Shown piece by piece: positions 47,012 through 55,283 of a stretch of 64,000 bases of DNA. The translations under genes were made by a program, and so were the position numbers. Below the pieces are notes generated by a model. The model was not told the DNA's origin. It searched no databases and was given only the letters and a program-made list of their open reading frames with translations. Within the stretch, counting starts at the first letter, position 1. The number at the start of each line of letters is the position of its first letter. Source of the stretch: Beggiatoa alba B18LD (GTDB lineage Bacteria; Pseudomonadota; Gammaproteobacteria; Beggiatoales; Beggiatoaceae); contig NZ_JH600070.1 in assembly GCF_000245015.1 (NCBI RefSeq), forward strand, positions 1,351,284 through 1,415,283. Reading direction: 5' to 3'.

Positions 47012-48124
47012 ATGAATTGCACTCCCCTCTTAATTGTGGCGGTTTCTGCCCGTGCGCTGGCAGTTTCTGCTCACAAAGCGGGGCTTGCAACCTATGTACT
47101 AGACCTTTTTGCAGACACCGATACGCAACGAGTCGCCTTAGCCTATCAGCAAGTACAAGCCCAGACTTACAACTTTGACGACACCGATTTACTTGAACAA
47201 GTTCATCGCCTATGTCCTACAAATACCGCACTCGTCTATGGCTCAGGGTTTGAACACAACCCTGCACTACTTGCCAAACTCGCACAAGGGCGATACCTAT
47301 ACGGCAATACACCCGACATCTTACAATTTATCAAAGACCCACAAGCCTTTTTCGGATTATTACACCGCCAAGGGATTCCACACCCAGAAACCCGCTTAAC
47401 CCCACCAACCGACACATCAACAGGCTGGCTAGTGAAACATATCGGCGGAACAGGTGGCTACCATGTGCAACCGTTAAAAACAGTAATAACAGAAAAAAAA
47501 TCAGCTTGTTATTATCAACGGCAATTAGCAGGCAATCCCCACTCCGTACTATTTCTTGCCAATGGGAAAACGGCTGAAATCATAGGCTATAACGAACAAT
47601 GGATAAATGAAGACTTTGCCAGCACCCCATATTTATACGCAGGCGCAATGCGTGTGGACGACATGCCATTTCAACCCGAAATCACCGAAGTTGTTAATTG
47701 CATTGTCAAAGAAACAGGCTTAAAAGGCTTATGCGGCATGGACATGATACTCAATGCAACAGGATTTCATGTCCTAGAAATCAACCCACGCCCGCCCGCC
47801 AGTTTTGAACTACACCAAATAAAAGGCAATCTATTTTACTGGCACTTACAAGCCACAATGGGCAAATTACCCACAAGCCCACTGGCACACCCGCGTTATA
47901 ACCGCGCAAAACGCATTTTATACGCGCTAAAAACCCTAAATATCCCACGTTACCCCCAATGGTCAGCGTGGACAGCCGACCAACCACGCCCCAACAGCGT
48001 GATACAACGTGGCGAACCCATTTGCACTATTTTTGCCCAAGGCAGAAATTGCAAAGCATTAATTCTTAAACGTGAACAACAACTACAAACACTTTTAAAA
48101 CGATGGCAGGAGAACACGGCATGA
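47012..48124 (+). CDS. ATP-grasp protein of the H4MPT gene cluster
   Basis: 370 residues. The ATP-grasp fold is suggested by GWLVKHIGGTGGYHVQPL (ATP-binding loop) and the metal-binding end GLCGMDMILNATGFHVLEIN with PRPPASFE. A related ATP-grasp gene (orf17 in methylotrophs) accompanies mch and is needed for H4MPT-dependent metabolism, probably in cofactor synthesis. It starts 3 bases after mtdB and its stop overlaps the mch start by 4 bases. Confidence 0.85.
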   Translation: MNCTPLLIVAVSARALAVSAHKAGLATYVLDLFADTDTQRVALAYQQVQAQTYNFDDTDLLEQVHRLCPTNTALVYGSGFEHNPALLAKLAQGRYLYGNTPDILQFIKDPQAFFGLLHRQGIPHPETRLTPPTDTSTGWLVKHIGGTGGYHVQPLKTVITEKKSACYYQRQLAGNPHSVLFLANGKTAEIIGYNEQWINEDFASTPYLYAGAMRVDDMPFQPEITEVVNCIVKETGLKGLCGMDMILNATGFHVLEINPRPPASFELHQIKGNLFYWHLQATMGKLPTSPLAHPRYNRAKRILYALKTLNIPRYPQWSAWTADQPRPNSVIQRGEPICTIFAQGRNCKALILKREQQLQTLLKRWQENTA

Positions 48125-49071
48125 ACAGCCGCATCAGCATCAACGCACTTACACAACCGCTAGTTACCCAACTGCTCAAAGATGCAGAAAAATTACATTT
48201 AATCGTCGAAAAACCCCACTGCACCATCATCGATGCAGGCATTAATGCTATTGGTGGCATACAAGCAGGTTTACGCATTGCCGAAATTTGCCTAGGCGGA
48301 CTCGGTCACGTCAACCTCAGCAACTCAGGACAAGGGACATGGTCATGGCAAATACAAGTCAACACCAGTAACCCTGTTCTTGCCTGCTTAGGTAGCCAAT
48401 ACGCGGGCTGGAGCTTAAGCCACGAAAAATTTTACGCGCTCGGCTCAGGTGCAGGACGTATTCTTGCCCAAAAAGAACCCCTATTCAATGAATTGGGACT
48501 AACTGATAACGCAACCAATACAACTCTTGTACTTGAAGTTGATAAAATTCCCCCGCAAGAAATTATCGACAAAATTGTACAAGACTGCCATTTACCCTCT
48601 GCCGAAGCCCTCACCCTCATTCTAACTCCGACTCGTAGCCTTGCAGGCTGTGTACAAATTGTTGCCCGTGTCCTAGAAGTCGCTATGCATAAAGTCCATA
48701 CCCTCCATTTTCCCTTAGAACGGGTTATTGACGGCATGGGTAGTGCTCCCCTTCCACCGCCCGCAAAAGACTTTGTCACCGCAATGGGACGCACAAACGA
48801 CGCAATTCTATTCGGTGGACAGGTACAACTATTCGTGACAGGTGACGACAGCGACGCAAAACAACTTGCCGAACAACTGCCAAGCAGTGCCTCCCGCGAC
48901 TACGGCAGACCCTTTGCGGAAATTTTCAAAGATTACAAATACGATTTTTTCCAAATAGACCCCCTGTTATTCAGCCCTGCAAAAGTCACAATTACCGCCT
49001 TAGAAAGCGGTCGCAGTTTCCATGCAGGACAAATTGATTTACAAGGGTTAGCGAAATCATTTGGAGAGTAG
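48121..49071 (+). CDS. mch: Methenyl-tetrahydromethanopterin cyclohydrolase
   Basis: 316 residues from ATG 48121, with AGGAGA upstream and a 4-base overlap with the ATP-grasp gene. Recognisable Mch segments: IDAGINAIGGIQAGLRIAEI, CLGSQYAGWSL, GSGAGRILA, VIDGMGSAPLPPPAKDFVTA and MGRTNDAILFGGQV. It hydrolyses methenyl-H4MPT to formyl-H4MPT. With mtdB it forms the middle of the formaldehyde-to-formate pathway; fae and fhc genes are not in this window. Confidence 0.93.
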   Translation: MNSRISINALTQPLVTQLLKDAEKLHLIVEKPHCTIIDAGINAIGGIQAGLRIAEICLGGLGHVNLSNSGQGTWSWQIQVNTSNPVLACLGSQYAGWSLSHEKFYALGSGAGRILAQKEPLFNELGLTDNATNTTLVLEVDKIPPQEIIDKIVQDCHLPSAEALTLILTPTRSLAGCVQIVARVLEVAMHKVHTLHFPLERVIDGMGSAPLPPPAKDFVTAMGRTNDAILFGGQVQLFVTGDDSDAKQLAEQLPSSASRDYGRPFAEIFKDYKYDFFQIDPLLFSPAKVTITALESGRSFHAGQIDLQGLAKSFGE

Positions 49072-49095
49072 AAAACTAGCGGGATGAATATATAG

Positions 49096-49463
49096 TAACT
49101 TGAATTCGGAGAGTTTTTTAAAAAGGCAACGGCTTGTCTGAATCAGAATTCACAGAATTTTCAGAATTAGCAGAATTAAAAAGCATGATTCACCTGACTT
49201 TTTGGTTTAAGGGTTTTAAATCCTGTTAATCCTGAAAATCCTGATTCAGACAATGTTTTAATCTTGCCGATTAAAAAAAGCTCAGACTTTTTCGCGTGTT
49301 CCGACAGACCTGCTAGGTTTTGAAAACCTAGCAGGTCTTTTTTCGTCTGAATCAGAATTCACAGAATTTTCAGAATTAGCAGAATTAAAAAGCATGATTC
49401 ACCTTAATTTTTTGGTTTAAGGGTTTTAAATCCTGCTAATCCTGAAAATCCTGATTCAGACAA
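49096..49463. repeat. Compound repeat: MITE-like end and two palindromic units around a hairpin
   Basis: TAACTTGAATTCGGAGAG (49096-49113) is a variant MITE end. Two nearly identical 119-120-bp palindromic units follow (49134-49253 and 49345-49463), each running from TCTGAATCAGAATTCACAG to CTGATTCAGACAA. They flank the terminator hairpin GACCTGCTAGGTTTT/AAAACCTAGCAGGTC (49307-49337, with TTTTTT). The block fills the gap between convergent mch and mnmG and probably ends both transcripts. Confidence 0.85.
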
Positions 49464-49486
49464 ATTGTTGTTTCAGATTGCTGTAA

Positions 49487-51361
49487 CTAAGCCGACCACT
49501 TCACAGGCTGGCGTTTTAAATGAACAAGCAATAAAGAAATTGCTGCAGGAGTAACACCCGCGATGCGCGAGGCTTGACCGACGCTTGTCGGACGGTGTTG
49601 TGTCAGTTTTTGCCGAACTTCTGCAGATAAGCCTAACACCTTGCTATAGTCCAAATCAGGCGATAATTGCGCTTCCTCATAACGACGTGAACGGGCTATC
49701 TCGGTTTCTTGACGTTCAATATAACCGCTATATTTCGCTTGAATTTCCACCTGCTCCGCTACTTTAGGGTCTGCAACAGCGGGCGCAAGTTGAGGCAGTT
49801 GGCGCAGTTTGTCGTAAGTCATTTCAGGACGACGCAATAAATCCATACAATTCACTTCTCGACGTAATTCCGTCCCCAATTGTTCGGCTAATTGAGGGTC
49901 AGGACGTACCCAAATGCCTGCTAAACGTTGTTGTTCCTTAATAATCGCCTCTTGTTTTTCTTCAAAGGCTTGCCACTGTACGTCATCGATTAAGCCTAAT
50001 TCACGTCCTTTTGCGGTTAAGCGTAAATCCGCGTTATCTTCGCGTAATAGCAAGCGATATTCAGCGCGACTGGTAAACATCCGATAAGGTTCATTAGTCC
50101 CACGAGTAATTAAGTCATCCACTAACACGCCCATGTAGGCTTCATCGCGGCGCGGTGTCCATGCAGGTTTATCCTGTACAAATAAGCCTGCATTTAAACC
50201 CGCAATTAAACCTTGTGCGGCGGCTTCTTCATAGCCTGTTGTGCCGTTAATTTGTCCTGCAAAGAATAAACCTTCTATCGCTTTGGTTTCTAAGCTGGGT
50301 TTTAAATCACGCGGGTCAAAAAAGTCGTATTCAATCGCATAGCCTGCGCGGGTGATGTGGGCGTTTTCACAGCCTTTCATTGAGCGCACAAGTCCGAGCT
50401 GAATATCAAACGGTAAACTGGTAGAAATTCCATTCGGATAAATTTCAAAGGTATCTAAGCCTTCAGGTTCTAAGAAAATTTGATGTGAAGATTTATCCGC
50501 AAAACGCATAATTTTGTCTTCAATCGACGGGCAATAGCGCGGGCCTACGCCTTCAATCACGCCTGTGTAAAGCGGTGAACGGTCTAGCCCTGAACGAATA
50601 ATCTCATGGGTTCTTTCATTCGTGTGCGTGATGTAACAAGGCACTTGGCGCGGATGGTGGCTGATGTCACCCATAAAGGAAAAAACAGGGGTTGGCGTGT
50701 CGCCGTGTTGCGGGACGAGTTCGGTAAAGTTGATGCTACGGCTGTCGATACGTGGGGGCGTGCCTGTTTTTAAGCGGTCAACGCGCAAGGGTAATTCCCG
50801 TAAACGATGAGCGAGCGCGATAGCGGGTGGGTCGCCTGCACGTCCTGCTTGGTAATTGCTTAAACCGATGTGGATTAAGCCTGCTAAGAATGTGCCTGCG
50901 GTGAGGATGACGCTGTGCGCGTAAAATTGAATGCCTGATTGGGTGACTGCGCCGATGACGCGGTTGTCTTCGACAATTAAGTCGTCAACGGCTTGTTGAA
51001 ACAGTTGTAAGTTGGCTTGGCTTTCGATGGCGCGGCGCACGGCGACTTTATACAGTTGGCGGTCGATTTGGGCGCGGGTGGCGCGGACGGCGGGGCCTTT
51101 GCTGGCGTTCAGGGTGCGGAATTGAATCCCGCTGACATCGGCGGCGCGTCCCATGATGCCCCCAAGTGCGTCGATTTCTTTGACGAGGTGTCCTTTGCCG
51201 ATGCCGCCGATGGCGGGGTTGCAGGACATTGCGCCGAGGGTTTCTACATTGTGGGTGAGCAGGAGGGTTTTTGTGCCCATACGTGCTGCTGCGAGTGCGG
51301 CTTCTGTGCCTGCGTGTCCGCCACCAATTACGATGACATCAAAGTGCTCGGGATATTTCAT
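49487..51361 (-). CDS. mnmG: tRNA uridine-5-carboxymethylaminomethyl modification enzyme MnmG
   Basis: 624 residues, full length. FAD-binding N-terminus [20 protein letters not shown], then [45 protein letters not shown] and [18 protein letters not shown]. With MnmE it modifies wobble uridines of tRNAs. mnmE is not adjacent. Its 3' end borders a compound repeat. Confidence 0.98.
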   Translation of the reverse strand: MKYPEHFDVIVIGGGHAGTEAALAAARMGTKTLLLTHNVETLGAMSCNPAIGGIGKGHLVKEIDALGGIMGRAADVSGIQFRTLNASKGPAVRATRAQIDRQLYKVAVRRAIESQANLQLFQQAVDDLIVEDNRVIGAVTQSGIQFYAHSVILTAGTFLAGLIHIGLSNYQAGRAGDPPAIALAHRLRELPLRVDRLKTGTPPRIDSRSINFTELVPQHGDTPTPVFSFMGDISHHPRQVPCYITHTNERTHEIIRSGLDRSPLYTGVIEGVGPRYCPSIEDKIMRFADKSSHQIFLEPEGLDTFEIYPNGISTSLPFDIQLGLVRSMKGCENAHITRAGYAIEYDFFDPRDLKPSLETKAIEGLFFAGQINGTTGYEEAAAQGLIAGLNAGLFVQDKPAWTPRRDEAYMGVLVDDLITRGTNEPYRMFTSRAEYRLLLREDNADLRLTAKGRELGLIDDVQWQAFEEKQEAIIKEQQRLAGIWVRPDPQLAEQLGTELRREVNCMDLLRRPEMTYDKLRQLPQLAPAVADPKVAEQVEIQAKYSGYIERQETEIARSRRYEEAQLSPDLDYSKVLGLSAEVRQKLTQHRPTSVGQASRIAGVTPAAISLLLVHLKRQPVKWSA

Positions 51362-51475
51362 AGTGCTTAATCATCAGGGATAAAACGCGGGTAATTTTCG
51401 GTGTTTTTTAGTATTTTAGCGTTTTGTTCTGGATTTGTCACAGGGGGAGGGGGTTGGGGAGCGGGGAGAGTGTCA

Positions 51476-51525
51476 TTCTCGTAGTTTGGGTTAGTTGTTG
51501 CTAACCCAAGCTACAAAAACGAGAA
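51476..51525. repeat. Long imperfect palindrome upstream of mnmG
   Basis: TTCTCGTAGTTTGGGTTAG (51476-51494) and CTAACCCAAGCTAC plus AAAAACGAGAA (51501-51525) pair around TTGTTG. A comparable TTGGGTTAG-loop-CTAACCCAA palindrome is common in filamentous bacterial genomes to my knowledge. It lies between mnmG and a small orphan gene. Confidence 0.75.
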
Positions 51526-51559
51526 CACTAAACAGATTATGTACAATCACATTGCTACA

Positions 51560-51862
51560 TCAAAAATTCATCGAATTTAATGCCCAATTATTTCCAACCG
51601 CTATAAATACCTGACCACGGATATCATTACCAGTAAAAATTCCCTCAATCTTTTTAAGAAAATAATCTCTAACATCAACATTTTTATCAGAATCCTGACC
51701 AGCCTCACCCATAAAAGTAGTTTCTGGTAGAGTAACTCTATAATTAGTACCACTGATATAATATTTCTCTAACCCAAATTTTTCAAACTCTGTGGTTATC
51801 GTATCATAATCCTCCGATGTCGCATTAGATAAATCTAAACTGACAACAACAATATATCCCAT
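51560..51862 (-). CDS. Small hypothetical protein
   Basis: 100 residues. Begins MGYIVVVSLDLSNATSEDYD and has alternating strand and helix patterns (TTEFEKFGLEKYYISGTNYR, FLKKIEGIFTG, QVFIAVGNNW) suggesting a ferredoxin-like or Cas2/VapD-like alpha-beta fold. No catalytic motif is evident. The start has GAGGAG upstream (complement of 51872-51877), so translation is likely. It stands between palindromic repeats near vapBC, in a region typical of accessory genes. Not recognised. Confidence 0.6.
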   Translation of the reverse strand: MGYIVVVSLDLSNATSEDYDTITTEFEKFGLEKYYISGTNYRVTLPETTFMGEAGQDSDKNVDVRDYFLKKIEGIFTGNDIRGQVFIAVGNNWALNSMNF

Positions 51863-51901
51863 CGTAAAAACTCCTCAAGTTAAGTTATGTCTTCCGCGCT
51901 A

Positions 51902-51987
51902 CTGGTCGGGGTTTGTAACCCCGACTAGAACATTTGAGAACGTCAAAACAAGCTGAAATGTTACGGTGCAGGTTACAAACCTGCACC
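51902..51987. repeat. Two hairpin repeats in 51863-52176 gap
   Basis: CTGGTCGGGGTT/AACCCCGACTAG (51902-51928, 11 of 12 paired) and GGTGCAGGTT/AACCTGCACC (51965-51987, perfect). Both centre on a G-rich run joined to TT and separated by three bases, so they look like members of related repeat families. The rest of the gap holds the palindrome at 52074. Confidence 0.8.
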
Positions 51988-52073
51988 AGCTCAATTACCA
52001 AAAACTGCTCGGTAATGAGGTTTATTAAATCATGAAATACTTTAGGTTAGAAGAGGAATTTAAGACTTTTTTG

Positions 52074-52169
52074 TCTGAACCGCAATTCACATAATTGCCA
52101 TGATTAACACAATTACTAAAGATAATTATTTTGTGGTCATTGTGTAAATTGCGTGAATTGTGGTTCAGA
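52074..52169. repeat. 9-base-step palindromic unit, CTGAACC family (intact)
   Basis: TCTGAACCGCAATTCAC and GTGAATTGTGGTTCAGA are inverted ends matching at 16 of 17 positions. The inner arm steps through GCAATTCAC, ATAATTGCC, ATGATTAAC, ACAATTACT. The end TCTGAACC resembles TCTGAATC of the other family and the 9-base AATT period is the same, so the two families may share an origin. Confidence 0.8.
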
Positions 52170-52176
52170 GCATGAA

Positions 52177-52572
52177 TTAGGGATGTTTAACTTTTAAAGG
52201 AAGATACTTTTCTATCATGTCAAAATCGCGGTCAGCATGTAACAACTCATGTTCATTCACAATACAAAAGGTCGCAATGAGAACATCAATTGTTTTACGT
52301 ACCGTAACACCTTGCTGACGCAAATAGCGGAAATAATCTACAGATTGGAGAGCTATTTGTTGTCCTACCATATTTTGATAAGCAAAACTTAATAATAATT
52401 CACGCGCCGCTTTATGGTCTTTCTCGTTTTTAAAACCTTGTAAAACCTCGCACAAAATCAAATCGCCCAATAAAATTTGGTCGCGCTCCGCATCGTCTCG
52501 TAAATATAAAGTTTGTGTAGTCGGCTTGCCATTGAAGAAATCTATCCATACCGAGCTATCAATCAATAGCAT
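52177..52572 (-). CDS. vapC: VapC toxin (PIN-domain RNase)
   Basis: 131 residues from the ATG at 52572, giving the usual start MLLIDSSVWIDFF; an ATG three codons earlier is possible. PIN-domain acidic residues: Asp5 in LLIDSSVW, Glu in LILCEVLQG, Asp in KTIDVLIATF and Asp in LLHADRDFDMI. Such toxins cleave tRNA or rRNA. It overlaps vapB by 14 bases, typical of translational coupling. All four acidic positions are present. Confidence 0.93.
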   Translation of the reverse strand: MLLIDSSVWIDFFNGKPTTQTLYLRDDAERDQILLGDLILCEVLQGFKNEKDHKAARELLLSFAYQNMVGQQIALQSVDYFRYLRQQGVTVRKTIDVLIATFCIVNEHELLHADRDFDMIEKYLPLKVKHP

Positions 52573-52771
52573 GACTATCATTCCGCATCATTTCTAAATC
52601 GCCATCCCAGCAATATTGCCCAAAGGCTTGGCTTAATTTATCCGTTTTTCTACGTGTCACCAATTCTTTCAAAGCCATTTCAACAACCGATTGCGGATTA
52701 TGCAAACCCGTCAATTGCAAAGCCTGCTGTATCAATTGCTCATCTATATGCAAAAGTGTGTTCATTGCCAT
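52559..52771 (-). CDS. vapB: VapB antitoxin
   Basis: 70 residues. MAMNTLLHIDEQLIQQALQL and NPQSVVEMALKELVTRRKTD form the ribbon-helix-helix-like N-terminal DNA-binding part of the VapB (DUF2191-type) family; the C-terminal FGQYCWDGDLEMMRNDS, with Trp and acidic residues, matches the segment that blocks the VapC active site. It precedes and overlaps vapC. Confidence 0.9.
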   Translation of the reverse strand: MAMNTLLHIDEQLIQQALQLTGLHNPQSVVEMALKELVTRRKTDKLSQAFGQYCWDGDLEMMRNDSHAID

Positions 52772-52853
52772 TTTTCCCGTTATCTCTTAGTTCATGTTAA
52801 TTTTAGCATAATGGCAACTTCATACTGGAATGAGTCATTTTTGAGATTTTTAT

Positions 52854-52968
52854 CTGAACCGCAATTCACATAATTGCCATGATTAATACAATTACTAAAG
52901 ATAACTTGAGTTCGGCGAGTTTTATAAAACAAAATAGAAACCTGCTAGGTTTTCAAAACCTAGCAGGT
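52854..52968. repeat. Half CTGAACC palindrome interrupted at TA by a MITE left end
   Basis: 52854-52900 repeats the left arm of the unit at 52074-52169 almost base for base up to ACTAAAGATAA. There the sequence changes to TAACTTGAGTTCGGCGAG (52902-52919), the MITE left end, and then the CCTGCTAGG hairpin (52940-52968). The right part of both repeats is missing. The hairpin lies downstream of tatC and may terminate it. Confidence 0.8.
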
Positions 52969-53028
52969 CTTTTTGTCAGCGTCAGGATTTAAAAGCATTC
53001 AACGGAGATAAAACAATACAAAACAGTA

Positions 53029-53895
53029 TTATTTATCATCTTTTAAGCGTTTGTCTGTGGCTTCTGCTTCTTTGAAAGCAGCATCCATTTGTTCAGGGGT
53101 TAAGGGATGATATTTATTATCTTCCATTTCTTCGGCTTCGGTTTCACGTTGTTGTTTCTTCTTCAACACGTAACGAGAAATAAATAAACCAATTTCAAAT
53201 AAAATGAGCATTGGCACGGCTAACAGGGTTTGTGAAATCACATCAGGCGGGGTGAGTACTGCGCCGATAACAAACGCACCAACAATGATATAAGGACGTT
53301 TTGCCGCTAAATCGTCAGGATGTAAAAGTCCTATCCAAACAAGCACAATGGTGACAACAGGAACTTGAAAGGCAACGCCAAAGGCAAAAAAGACGGTTAA
53401 CACGAAATCTAAATAGCGACCAATGTCAGTCATCATCGCCACGCCATCAGGTGTCGTCGACACCATAAAACCAAAGACCATCGGGAAAACAATGTAATAC
53501 GCAAATACAGCTCCTAAGTAAAATAGGAGCGTGCTAGAAACCAGCAGGGGAAAAATTAATTCTTGTTCATGTTCGTACAATCCAGGGGCAACAAATGCCC
53601 AGAAGTGATAGAGAATGACAGGAATAGATAAGAAAATAGCCAGTACAAGTACTAGTTTCATGGGGGTAAAGAATGGCGACGCGACATCAATCGCTATCAT
53701 TTGCGTGCCTGCGGGCAGTAAGCTGACTAAGGGCTTGGCAAAATAGGCATAAATGCTGTTAGAAAATGGCAGCAAAATCCCGACAATAACACCCACACTT
53801 AATACAATTTTTAACAGGCGATCACGCAATTCGACCAGATGTTCTATAAAAGGCATTTCTCCTTGTGGAGAGGGAGGCGAGGTATTATTGCTCAT
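53029..53895 (-). CDS. tatC: Sec-independent translocase TatC
   Basis: 288 residues with six membrane segments. Typical: MPFIEHLVELRDRLLKIVLS, FAKPLVSLLPAGTQMIAIDV, SPFFTPMKLVLVLAIFLS, VIVFPMVFGFM-type and GAVLTPPDVISQTLLAVPM. It is the receptor for twin-arginine signal peptides. The start overlaps tatB by 4 bases. The C-terminus has a longer charged tail (AEEMEDNKYHPLTPEQMDAA) than in E. coli. Confidence 0.96.
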   Translation of the reverse strand: MSNNTSPPSPQGEMPFIEHLVELRDRLLKIVLSVGVIVGILLPFSNSIYAYFAKPLVSLLPAGTQMIAIDVASPFFTPMKLVLVLAIFLSIPVILYHFWAFVAPGLYEHEQELIFPLLVSSTLLFYLGAVFAYYIVFPMVFGFMVSTTPDGVAMMTDIGRYLDFVLTVFFAFGVAFQVPVVTIVLVWIGLLHPDDLAAKRPYIIVGAFVIGAVLTPPDVISQTLLAVPMLILFEIGLFISRYVLKKKQQRETEAEEMEDNKYHPLTPEQMDAAFKEAEATDKRLKDDK

Positions 53896-54278
53896 GACGG
53901 TGTCTGTTGTCTTTCAGTGGGTTTCGTAGCATCGCTACTGGTGAGAACAGGCGTAGGTGAAGGGACTTCTGGCGTGTTATTCGTTGGTTGGGTATCTGTC
54001 GCAACTTGGTTGAGCGTATTTTGCACGTCTAACGCTGTTTTACGGGTTTCATCGACTAAGGGTTGCAAGTTGTTTTTTTCAACTTCTTTTAACTGTTGTT
54101 GTAACTCTTGCAAACGCAATTCTCGGTCAACTTCATCTTTAATCGAGGTGACAAAACGGCGCATCTTGCCTATCCATAAGCCTGCTGTTCGCGCCGCGCT
54201 CGGTAATTTATCAGGCCCTATGACGAGTAGGGCAATCACCCCAATTAAAACTAATTCCCAGAAACCAATCTCAAACAT
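53892..54278 (-). CDS. tatB: Twin-arginine translocase subunit TatB
   Basis: 128 residues. MFEIGFWELVLIGVIALLVI with the conserved Glu in the membrane helix, then GPDKLP and an amphipathic helix, then a Thr/Pro-rich tail. It assists substrate binding with TatC. It lies between tatA and tatC. Confidence 0.94.
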   Translation of the reverse strand: MFEIGFWELVLIGVIALLVIGPDKLPSAARTAGLWIGKMRRFVTSIKDEVDRELRLQELQQQLKEVEKNNLQPLVDETRKTALDVQNTLNQVATDTQPTNNTPEVPSPTPVLTSSDATKPTERQQTPS

Positions 54279-54284
54279 AGTGTT

Positions 54285-54521
54285 TTAGACCTTGTTTTGT
54301 TCTTTGGTTTGTTGGGTGTCTTTGTTGCTGACTTGTCCTTCAATCACGCGCCCTTTATCATCTGTATCAGTGGTTTCTTCCTTTTCACCTTCTTGCATAG
54401 ATGAGCGGAAATTTTTAATAGCAGCCCCTAAATCGCCACCAATATTCCGTAGTTTTTTTGTGCCGAACAGCACAACAATGATGGCAAGAATAATTAAAAG
54501 TTGCCAAATGCTAATACCCAT
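54285..54521 (-). CDS. tatA: Twin-arginine translocase subunit TatA
   Basis: 78 residues. [20 protein letters not shown], then [20 protein letters not shown], the standard TatA membrane helix and amphipathic helix, followed by an acidic tail. It forms the transport pore. It lies 6 bases before tatB and 38 after hinT. Confidence 0.95.
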   Translation of the reverse strand: MGISIWQLLIILAIIVVLFGTKKLRNIGGDLGAAIKNFRSSMQEGEKEETTDTDDKGRVIEGQVSNKDTQQTKEQNKV

Positions 54522-54559
54522 TGTAGAACCTCATTAATTTAGTGTAAGTCTTTACGTCA

Positions 54560-54907
54560 TTAAAACAGTTGCGGGCTATTTTTCCAACCGCCCAATAAGT
54601 GTACGTGTAGATGAAAAACTTCTTGTCCGCCTGATTTTCCCGTGTTAATGATTGTACGAAAACCATCTAAGCCTAGTTGTTTTGCTAAGGTTGGCAAGAG
54701 TCGCATGATATGCGCCATCAAGTTGTCATGTTGTGTTTCAACCGTAAATAAGCTGTCGACGTGTTCGTGCGGAACAATCAGTAAATGTACAGGTGCTTTG
54801 GGGTTAATATCTTTAAAGACAATTACTTGTTCGTCACGATGTACGATGTCTGCGGGAATTTGTCCTGCAACGATTTTACAAAAAATACAAGATGGCTCTG
54901 TTTTCAT
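54560..54907 (-). CDS. hinT: HIT family protein (HinT-like purine nucleoside phosphoramidase)
   Basis: 115 residues from ATG 54907; an upstream TTG frame is less likely. CIFCKIVAGQIPADIVHRDE and the catalytic histidine triad EVFHLHVHLLGGW are clear. HinT hydrolyses adenosine phosphoramidates. It lies between hisE and tatA, a common place in gammaproteobacteria. Confidence 0.95.
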   Translation of the reverse strand: MKTEPSCIFCKIVAGQIPADIVHRDEQVIVFKDINPKAPVHLLIVPHEHVDSLFTVETQHDNLMAHIMRLLPTLAKQLGLDGFRTIINTGKSGGQEVFHLHVHLLGGWKNSPQLF

Positions 54908-54918
54908 TGCAAACGCTC

Positions 54919-55242
54919 TCAATGTTGGTTACGGCTGGCTTTTTCTTCAATCCCTGATAGTCCAAAACGGCGATCTAATTCATCTAATACCGCTTGTGGA
55001 TGTAAATCTTGATGCACAAGTACGACAAGCGTGTGAAACCATAAGTCGGCTATTTCGTAAATTAGTTGTGCTGAATCTGCATTTTTTGCAGCAATTACGG
55101 TTTCTGTCGCTTCTTCGCCCACTTTTTTAAGAATTGCATCTAAGCCTTTCGCATATAAACTGGCGACATAAGAACTTTGCGGGTCCGCTTGTTTGCGTTC
55201 ATTCAGCACAGCGGCTAAACGGTCTAATAAGTCATTATTCAT
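54919..55242 (-). CDS. hisE: Phosphoribosyl-ATP pyrophosphatase
   Basis: 107 residues from ATG 55242; a TTG 15 codons upstream is possible. [43 protein letters not shown] and [11 protein letters not shown] contain the metal-binding Glu residues of the MazG-like fold. It performs the second step of histidine synthesis. It is separated from hisI by the SYLF gene. Confidence 0.94.
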   Translation of the reverse strand: MNNDLLDRLAAVLNERKQADPQSSYVASLYAKGLDAILKKVGEEATETVIAAKNADSAQLIYEIADLWFHTLVVLVHQDLHPQAVLDELDRRFGLSGIEEKASRNQH

Positions 55243-55283
55243 ATTTAAATCATACTCATGATGAAAGGCGAACAAGGGGTAAT

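Noticed and set aside
50990-51383. Plus-strand Ala/Gly-rich frames over mnmG
   Set aside because: Shadows of the GC-rich start of mnmG; composition mirrors the FAD-binding region.
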